Shown here one piece after another: positions 1-3,733 of a stretch of 7,006 nucleotides of DNA. A model generated the notes under the pieces. The model made no database searches, was not told the DNA's origin, and worked only from the letters and a program-made list of their open reading frames with translations. The position numbers were made by a program, and so were the translations under genes. Source of the stretch: an archaeon. Its GTDB lineage: Archaea > Methanobacteriota > Methanobacteria > Methanobacteriales > Methanobacteriaceae. Numbering within the stretch: the stretch's first letter is position 1; each line of letters begins with the position of its first letter. The stretch is from assembly GCA_024409165.1 (NCBI GenBank), contig JAKSUE010000075.1, positions 1 to 7,006 on the forward strand, in the 5' to 3' direction.

Positions 1-15
1 TTATTTTTATAAAGA

Positions 16-46
16 TTTATATGCTTTAAATTTAAATATTTAAATT
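16..46 (+). promoter_or_regulatory. Candidate promoter with an 18-bp A/T palindrome
   Basis: A TATA-like stretch TTTATATG lies at 16-23, roughly 90 bp before the TTG start of the first gene. A perfect 18-bp palindrome, AATTTAAATATTTAAATT, follows at 29-46, where the start of transcription would fall. The palindrome is purely A/T, so in this background it may be chance. Box position is the only support for the promoter, and a TATA box nearer the gene cannot be excluded in such A/T-rich DNA. Confidence 0.3.
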
Positions 47-100
47 ACTTATTAATTATAATTTCATTATTATAATTCATATTATTTTAAATTGAATTTA

Positions 101-110
101 AGGAGTTGAT
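101..110 (+). promoter_or_regulatory. Strong Shine-Dalgarno site that sets a TTG start
   Basis: AGGAGTTGAT matches the ideal archaeal site AGGAGGTGAT at nine of ten positions and lies 3 nt before the TTG at 114. No ATG or GTG at the right distance competes with it, so this site is the reason for choosing the TTG start. Confidence 0.75.
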
Positions 111-113
111 ATT

Positions 114-431
114 TTGAATAAAAATACTCTTATAATCATTATAATCATTGCAATCATTGCTATTATTGGTGCAACTGCATTAGTCTTTTCAATGAGTGAT
201 GAAAATGGTTTAAATGGTTTATTTGTTGATGTTAATGATGTTAGTGCAGATAATACAACTAACTTAACTGTAGATGATTCATCTTCTGATTCCAGTTCTT
301 CAAGTTCTAGTTCTTCAAAATCCCCTAGTTCTTCAAGTTCTAAAAATTCTGGTAAATTAGATCAGAATCATATGGATGCAAATCCTAAAGGAATGCATCA
401 GAATGAAGAAGGTGTTTGGGTAGAAGATTAA
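114..431 (+). CDS. Membrane-anchored serine-rich small protein, function unknown
   Basis: This is a 105-residue protein starting at TTG. Residues 5-25 form a very hydrophobic helix made mainly of Ile, with Lys3 as the only charge before it, so it is a signal anchor with the rest probably outside the cell. There is no lipobox cysteine, hence no sign of lipoprotein processing. Residues 56-76 are almost entirely serine, like a flexible or glycosylated wall-spanning stalk. Two N-glycosylation sequons (NTT at 47 and NLT at 50) precede it, consistent with export. The last 25 residues (NHMDANPKGMHQNEEGVWVED) are of mixed composition and may be a small functional tip. A T-rich terminator follows directly, so the gene looks monocistronic. 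I do not recognise a family. A cell-surface role is inferred only from the anchor and stalk layout. Confidence 0.7.
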   Translation: MNKNTLIIIIIIAIIAIIGATALVFSMSDENGLNGLFVDVNDVSADNTTNLTVDDSSSDSSSSSSSSSKSPSSSSSKNSGKLDQNHMDANPKGMHQNEEGVWVED

Positions 432-442
432 ATTTTATTTAA

Positions 443-477
443 TTTTTTATTTTTTTTTCTTTTTTTATTATTTATTT
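443..477 (+). terminator. T-tract terminator of the serine-rich protein gene
   Basis: Several T runs, including nine T at 450-458 and seven T at 460-466, begin just after the stop at 431. There is no obvious GC stem. Archaeal RNA polymerase stops at such oligo-T tracts without a hairpin. No comparable T run is seen on the minus strand for the convergent gene ending at 552. Confidence 0.6.
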
Positions 478-551
478 TTAAATTTTTTATTTTTATAATT
501 TATACTATATTGTTATATTCTTAATTTTTTATTTTTTTCTTAATTTTCTAT

Positions 552-788
552 TTATTTTTCCATATCCCAATCGATTTTTGCTTTTTTACGTTTTCCCCAT
601 TTTGTGTATTGGTGGAAACCTTTGTTTCTTTTTGTTAATCCTTCTCTTAAATCAATTCTATCTTCAGGGAGTTTATCTATATCTACTTTAGAATATTTTT
701 CATGTTTTATTTTTGCTCCACAATGACTACAAAAGTTTGCTTCTTGGTCTTTTAATGGTTTACCACATGATGGACAATACATATTCAT
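552..788 (-). CDS. Small zinc-ribbon protein with a basic tail
   Basis: This is a 78-residue protein. Residues 5-23 hold the pattern C-x2-C-x11-C-x2-C (YCPSCG and FCSHCG), the classic short zinc-ribbon fold in which four cysteines bind one zinc ion. There is no membrane segment. The remaining 55 residues are highly charged, with a basic patch (KWGKRKKAK) near the C-terminus, and fit no enzyme I know. Proteins of this plan in archaea are usually annotated only as zinc-ribbon domain proteins, and roles in nucleic-acid or protein binding are guesses. The ATG at 788 is chosen over the in-frame Met3 because AAGGTGA lies about 5 nt before it. The gene is divergent from the operon at 999 and convergent with the gene at 114. 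Confidence 0.8.
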   Translation of the reverse strand: MNMYCPSCGKPLKDQEANFCSHCGAKIKHEKYSKVDIDKLPEDRIDLREGLTKRNKGFHQYTKWGKRKKAKIDWDMEK

Positions 789-792
789 TTTT

Positions 793-799
793 TCACCTT
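793..799 (-). promoter_or_regulatory. Shine-Dalgarno site of the zinc-ribbon gene
   Basis: Read on the minus strand the site is AAGGTGA, followed by five bases of A and then the ATG. It favours Met1 over Met3 as the start. Confidence 0.6.
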
Positions 800-850
800 A
801 TTGTTAATGTAATAATAAGAATAATACTTAATTTAAGTTTTTTAACTGTT

Positions 851-864
851 TATTAATATATTTT
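851..864 (-). promoter_or_regulatory. Candidate TATA box of the zinc-ribbon gene
   Basis: On the minus strand the sequence reads AAAATATATTAATA, a fair archaeal TATA box about 65-75 bp before the start codon, giving a leader of roughly 40 nt. Its upstream edge runs directly into the 10-bp tandem repeats at 861-890, where the BRE element or an operator would sit. Position and composition are the only evidence. Confidence 0.35.
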
Positions 865-890
865 ATCCTATTTTATCCTATTTTATCATA
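861..890. repeat. Three tandem 10-bp repeats in a divergent promoter region
   Basis: TTTTATCCTA is repeated exactly at 861 and 871, and a third copy at 881 differs in one base (TTTTATCATA). The 10-bp period places each copy on about the same face of the helix. The array lies between the divergent genes starting at 788 and 999 and abuts the candidate minus-strand TATA box. An operator or protein-binding array is plausible, and simple slippage is the alternative. Confidence 0.7.
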
Positions 891-907
891 TATTTTGTTA
901 AATAATA

Positions 908-930
908 TTATATATTTAAGTACTATAAAT
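908..930 (+). promoter_or_regulatory. Candidate promoter of the three-gene operon
   Basis: TTATATAT at 908-915 and a second TATA-like stretch, ACTATAAAT, at 922-930 lie 70-90 bp before the ATG at 999. Transcription from either would begin near 935-955 and leave a leader of about 45-65 nt. Which box is used cannot be decided from sequence. Confidence 0.4.
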
Positions 931-998
931 AACATATTTTTATTTGATTTTATAGAGGAATAAGTAATCATAGATTATACATTATTAATGGTGATACA

Positions 999-1238
999 AT
1001 GTCTAATGATGATGTAATTGAAATAACTGATTATGAAGTAGTTGATAAAAAAGAAATTAAAGAAACAGATCAAAGTTCTGATAATTCAAATTTCAATGAA
1101 TCTAATTACACTGATTATAATAATACTGGAGGACGTACCTTTTATTCTAGTACCACTACTACTGGATTCTCAAGTCTTCTTATAATTCCTTTAATTATAT
1201 TAATTCTTGTGGTTATCGTTTTCATGGTATTTATGTAA
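999..1238 (+). CDS. Tail-anchored acidic micro-protein, function unknown
   Basis: This is a 79-residue protein with a GGTGAT ribosome site at 990-995, 3 nt before the ATG. Residues 1-25 are acidic (NDDVIEITDYEVVDKKEIKETD). Residues 26-56 are rich in Asn, Ser, Thr and Tyr and look disordered. Residues 58-79 form one hydrophobic helix rich in Ile, Leu and Val, which ends the protein with no charged residue after it. That is the layout of a tail-anchored membrane protein, inserted after translation with its N-terminal part facing the cytoplasm. No family is recognised. It is the first gene of a tight operon, 12 bp before the next membrane-protein gene, which suggests a partner role in a small membrane complex. 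Confidence 0.7.
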   Translation: MSNDDVIEITDYEVVDKKEIKETDQSSDNSNFNESNYTDYNNTGGRTFYSSTTTTGFSSLLIIPLIILILVVIVFMVFM

Positions 1239-1250
1239 ATGTGATATTTT

Positions 1251-1664
1251 ATGAATTTTAATAATATTCGTTTTGAGAAAAATGATAAGTCATTTAGAAT
1301 ATATAATGCTTTAATTTTAATTATTGCATTATCTCTTTTCTTTTTAAATAATATATTTTTTAAATCAATTCATATTTTCTTTTCATTTTATTTTTCAGAT
1401 TTATTAGCCACTATAGTTTTATTCAGTTTTTTAAATATGGTTTATATGATTAAAATAAAAAACATATGGATTTTATTAATCATCACAGCTGTTGCTTCAT
1501 TTATCTGGGAATATGTTGCTTTATTTATAAAAAAAGGAGCTATTTTTGATTTAAATGATGTATTTTGTTATTTTATTTCCTGTTTAATTTATATTTGTCT
1601 TATTCATTTATATGAATATAAAATTAAAAATAGTAATATGTTGGAGTTTTATCATGTCAAATAA
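1251..1664 (+). CDS. Four-helix membrane protein, VanZ-like
   Basis: This is a 137-residue protein with hydrophobic helices at about residues 18-37, 45-66, 72-92 and 103-121. Polar landmarks are a start-of-helix FSDLLA motif (48-53), Trp86-Glu87 in the third helix, and a D-x2-D pair (Asp100, Asp103) just before the fourth helix, followed by Tyr107. This pattern of a buried Glu, a short basic loop and a paired Asp before the last helix resembles the VanZ-like membrane superfamily, whose biochemical role is largely unknown. The match is by motif layout only. The start at 1251 has a weak TGTGAT site 5 nt upstream and follows the previous stop by 12 bp. The 3' end overlaps the next gene by 11 bp, so the two are probably translationally coupled. 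Confidence 0.7.
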   Translation: MNFNNIRFEKNDKSFRIYNALILIIALSLFFLNNIFFKSIHIFFSFYFSDLLATIVLFSFLNMVYMIKIKNIWILLIITAVASFIWEYVALFIKKGAIFDLNDVFCYFISCLIYICLIHLYEYKIKNSNMLEFYHVK

Positions 1665-2208
1665 TATTTCTTTAAATTTTATGGTTTCAGATTCTTCTTC
1701 TAAAAATTCAAATATTGTTGCAGAAGTACATTTAGAAGAAAATTCAATCATTTTAGCTAAAAAACACATGATTTCCAGAAAAATTATTTCTAAAGATAAA
1801 ATTCATTTTAATGATATTTCTAAAGTTACATTGTCAAAATCTCAATTCAATTCTTTAGAATCTTCAATCATTATTTATTATAATTTTAATAATTCTGATT
1901 ATAATTCTAATTCTAACAATTCTCAAAAAACTATTTATTTAAAAAGTGCTGATGGTTTTGCTGTTAAATGGTTTTATGATAATTTGATTTCATATATTGA
2001 ATCTTTTAATGAAAATAATAATGATAATGATAATACTGATAATACTGATAATAAGGATAATATAGATAATAATGATAAGATAAATAAAAAATTAGAAGAT
2101 TTCAATAATTTTTTAGAAAAAGTTAATCAACCATTATCTAAAGATAAAAAAGATTCTTTAAAATCTAAAAATAAATTTTATAATTATTGTGTAAATGAAG
2201 AACGTTGA
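1654..2208 (+). CDS. Soluble PH-like protein with an Asn/Asp-rich linker
   Basis: This is a 184-residue protein. An in-frame ATG at 1612 would add 14 residues but lies 53 bp inside the previous gene and lacks a ribosome site. The ATG at 1654 has GGAG 7 nt upstream and leaves an 11-bp overlap, so it is preferred. Residues 21-118 alternate short hydrophobic strands with polar turns (ENSIILAKKHMIS, KIHFNDISKVTL, SSIIIYYNF, KTIYLKSA) and end in a helix containing VKWFYDNLISYIES. That strand-then-helix plan is like archaeal and bacterial PH-type domains, but the family is inferred, not recognised. Residues 119-142 are a low-complexity Asn/Asp run, followed by a charged helical tail. There is no signal peptide or membrane helix. 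Being coupled to two membrane-protein genes suggests it works at the inner face of the membrane with them. Confidence 0.65.
   Translation: MSNNISLNFMVSDSSSKNSNIVAEVHLEENSIILAKKHMISRKIISKDKIHFNDISKVTLSKSQFNSLESSIIIYYNFNNSDYNSNSNNSQKTIYLKSADGFAVKWFYDNLISYIESFNENNNDNDNTDNTDNKDNIDNNDKINKKLEDFNNFLEKVNQPLSKDKKDSLKSKNKFYNYCVNEER
2008..2079 (+). repeat. Low-complexity GAT/AAT triplet tract inside the gene
   Basis: The stretch consists almost wholly of AAT, GAT and ACT triplets, including the tandem pair GATAATACT. It encodes the Asn/Asp-rich linker at residues 119-142. Such triplet tracts lengthen and shorten by slippage in multiples of three, so linker length may vary between strains without breaking the frame. 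Confidence 0.6.
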
Positions 2209-2251
2209 TAAGGTTATTTTTTTAATACATTGATAAGGTTATTTTTTTAAT
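2205..2251 (+). terminator. Duplicated T-tract terminator overlapping the stop codon
   Basis: A 22-bp sequence beginning TTGATAAGG and ending in a seven-T run plus AAT is present twice, exactly, at 2205-2226 and 2230-2251, with a 25-bp period. The first copy contains the TGA stop of the upstream gene (2206-2208). Each copy brings its own T7 tract, so together they form a two-step archaeal oligo-T terminator for the three-gene operon. The exactness points to a recent tandem duplication. Confidence 0.6.
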
Positions 2252-2260
2252 TTTTATTAT

Positions 2261-2310
2261 TTATTTCTATTTATTTCTATTTTTATCTATTTTTTATCCA
2301 TTTTTATCTA
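2261..2310. repeat. Degenerate tandem 10-bp T-rich array
   Basis: Five consecutive 10-bp units run TTATTTCTAT twice, then TTTTATCTAT, TTTTTATCCA and TTTTTATCTA. The later units contain TTTTATCYA, the same core as the repeats at 861-890. Placed after the operon terminator, the array could simply extend the oligo-T stop signal. Its helical-turn period and the shared core also allow a binding array for carA. Confidence 0.5.
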
Positions 2311-2372
2311 CTTTTATAATGTTTTTGTTCATTTTTTTAATCTTTTGCGATTTTTTATTATATAATTAGTTA

Positions 2373-2452
2373 ATTTAAAATACTATGTAATTTAAATATA
2401 TCATTATGTTGTAACATATAGTCAATCCTATGTAAATTTTAGTATTTTAAAT
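2373..2452. promoter_or_regulatory. Nested dyad in the carA upstream region
   Basis: ATTTAAAATACTA at 2373-2385 is the exact reverse complement of TAGTATTTTAAAT at 2440-2452. Inside, AATTTA at 2389-2394 pairs with TAAATT at 2433-2438. Near the same centre lies TATGTT-GT-AACATA (2405-2418). The arms could form a long stem in RNA or a cruciform in DNA, or be paired operator sites. The low GC makes chance dyads common, so the case rests on the near-concentric nesting. Confidence 0.4.
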
Positions 2453-2504
2453 ATTAATTTTATAATTATTAAATTAATTTTTATTAATTTTTATTAATTA
2501 TTGA

Positions 2505-2529
2505 CATTGTTACTAAGTAATATACAATG
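2505..2529. promoter_or_regulatory. CATTGT/ACAATG inverted repeat, possible operator
   Basis: Perfect 6-bp arms CATTGT (2505-2510) and ACAATG (2524-2529) flank a 13-bp spacer that contains TTAC and GTAA half-symmetry. The element ends 9 bp before the carA ribosome site. The 14 bp at 2519-2532 recur exactly, inverted, at 3631-3644 just after carA. Confidence 0.35.
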
Positions 2530-2537
2530 AATTAAAT

Positions 2538-2543
2538 GGTGAT
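2538..2543 (+). promoter_or_regulatory. Ribosome site of carA
   Basis: GGTGAT, complementary to the archaeal 16S 3' end, lies 3 nt before the ATG at 2547 and fixes this start. Confidence 0.65.
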
Positions 2544-2546
2544 TAA

Positions 2547-3608
2547 ATGAATATTGAAGCGAAATTAGCTTTAGAAGATGGAACTATACTCAAAGGTAAA
2601 TCTTTTGGTTATGAATCTACTGCAGTTGGTGAGCTTGTTTTTACAACTGCAATGTCTGGTTATGTTGAAGCTTTAACTGATCCTTCTTTTAAAGGACATA
2701 TTTTAATGTCTAATTATCCTTTAGAAGGGAATTATGGGGTTAGTGAAGATTGGTGTCAATCTGATAAAATTCAAGCTGAAGCTTATGTTGCACGTGAAGT
2801 ATGTGATAAAACATCTAATTTTGGATTTGAAAAAACTTTAGATGAATTTTTAAAAGAATTTGAAGTTCCTGGAATTCAAGATATTGATACAAGGGCTTTA
2901 ACTTTAATGCTTCGTGAAAAAGGTGCTATGAAATGTGCTGTTTCTACTGAAGAAATTAGTGATGATGAACTTATTGCAAAGGCAAGTGGTTCTAAAAGTA
3001 TTGAAGATTTAGATTTAGTTCCTTTAGTTTCTACAGATGGTATTAAAACTTTTGGAGACTTTGATAAAACTGTAGCTATTCTTGATTTGGGTGTTAAAAA
3101 AAGTGTTATTGATAGTTTTATTGATAATGAAATAGCTGTTGCTTTGTTCCCTTATAATACTAATTATCAAGAAATTATTGACTATGGTGTAGATGGATTT
3201 ATGCTTTCCTCAGGTCCTGGAAGTCCTAATAAATTAGAGGATATTTTAGTAAATATTGAAGGATTACTTAATAAATTCCCAGTATTTGCTCAAGATTTAG
3301 GACAAGAATTAATTGCTAAGTCCTTTGGTGCTAATATTAATAAAATGAAATTAGGTCACAGAGGAGCAAATCAACCTGTAAAAGATTTAGTTACTGGTAA
3401 TGTATTAATTACTGCTCAAAATCATGGTTTTTCTATAGATAAAGATTCTTTAGAAGGTAGTGATTTAGAATTAACTCAAGTAAATCTTAATGATGGAACT
3501 CCTGAAGGTTTCAAACATAAAGAATTACCACTTAGAACTATTCAATTTGAATCTACTAGTGCTGATGGTTTCTTTGATGAGTTTGCTAAATTAATTAAAG
3601 AGTATTAA
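2547..3608 (+). CDS. carA: Carbamoyl-phosphate synthase small subunit, glutaminase triad lost
   Basis: CarA normally splits glutamine and passes ammonia to CarB for carbamoyl phosphate, the precursor of pyrimidines and arginine. This copy has 353 residues, slightly shorter than E. coli CarA (382). Residues 1-150 are the well-kept CarA-specific N-terminal domain (LALEDGTILKGKSFG, GYVEALTDPS with Ser47, YPLEGNYGV, IQDIDTRALT). Residues 173-353 are the class I amidotransferase domain. The oxyanion loop SSGPGSPN (221-228), GHRGANQPV (270-278) and NHGF (292-295) remain. However, the nucleophile motif GxCLGHQ reads AQDLGQE, putting Asp250 at the Cys and Glu253 at the glutamine-binding Gln. The HPE motif reads Glu335-Ser336-Thr337. 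No cysteine occurs after residue 130 and no histidine after 324. The frame is intact. I infer a glutaminase-dead subunit kept to support ammonia-dependent CarB. Identity as CarA is certain; loss of activity is inferred. Confidence 0.95.
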   Translation: MNIEAKLALEDGTILKGKSFGYESTAVGELVFTTAMSGYVEALTDPSFKGHILMSNYPLEGNYGVSEDWCQSDKIQAEAYVAREVCDKTSNFGFEKTLDEFLKEFEVPGIQDIDTRALTLMLREKGAMKCAVSTEEISDDELIAKASGSKSIEDLDLVPLVSTDGIKTFGDFDKTVAILDLGVKKSVIDSFIDNEIAVALFPYNTNYQEIIDYGVDGFMLSSGPGSPNKLEDILVNIEGLLNKFPVFAQDLGQELIAKSFGANINKMKLGHRGANQPVKDLVTGNVLITAQNHGFSIDKDSLEGSDLELTQVNLNDGTPEGFKHKELPLRTIQFESTSADGFFDEFAKLIKEY

Positions 3609-3733
3609 TAGTATTAAGATTATGTTATTTATTCATTGTATATTTAATTTTAAATTGTTAAATTATTATTAAATTATAATTATGTTTAATTCTTATTAAA
3701 TTATTAAATTAAAAAAATATGTGGGGATTTTAG
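3609..3733 (+). other. carA-carB spacer with no strong terminator
   Basis: This 125-bp gap holds no gene and, unlike the ends of the other transcription units, no long T run, so read-through from carA into carB is likely. It contains ATTCATTGTATATT at 3631-3644, the exact inverse of 2519-2532, and A/T-rich repeats of the type TTATTAAATTA at 3667-3708. An internal carB promoter cannot be excluded. Confidence 0.45.
3723..3728 (+). promoter_or_regulatory. Weak ribosome site of carB
   Basis: GGGGAT, one base away from GGTGAT, lies 5 nt before the ATG at 3734. The family's conserved GSGPIQIGQ motif begins only 13 residues later, which also supports this start. Confidence 0.5.

Larger units (their letters stand above)
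2209..2546. other. 338-bp non-coding stretch before carA
   Basis: No credible gene is seen on either strand. In order it holds the second half of the duplicated terminator, a 10-bp-period T-rich array (2261-2310), a large dyad (2373-2452) with a smaller palindrome at its centre (2405-2418), TATA-like boxes near 2358-2367, 2391-2399 and 2458-2468, and a CATTGT/ACAATG inverted repeat (2505-2529) shortly before the ribosome site. The carA promoter must lie here, but its exact box cannot be picked. Confidence 0.6.

Noticed and set aside
29..46. 18-bp perfect palindrome as a strong operator
   Set aside because: It is made only of A and T in a nearly pure A/T stretch, where such palindromes are expected by chance. 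It is kept only as a note under the promoter entry.
861..890. CRISPR array
   Set aside because: The units are only 10 bp, gapless and without unique spacers.
953..980. A small upstream open frame after the GAGGA-like site near 955
   Set aside because: The sequence after the site gives in-frame stops almost at once and no ATG, GTG or TTG at suitable spacing, so it is not a gene.
1251..1664. Assignment of the membrane protein as a transporter
   Set aside because: Four helices and 137 residues are too few for a known transporter fold, and the motif layout fits the VanZ-like group better. No substrate can be named.
3294..3296. Sequencing error or frameshift as the cause of the missing CarA cysteine
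   Set aside because: The frame is open on both sides with normal conserved motifs, the Cys-to-Asp change needs two base differences from TGT, and the distant His and Glu positions are also replaced, so one error cannot explain it.
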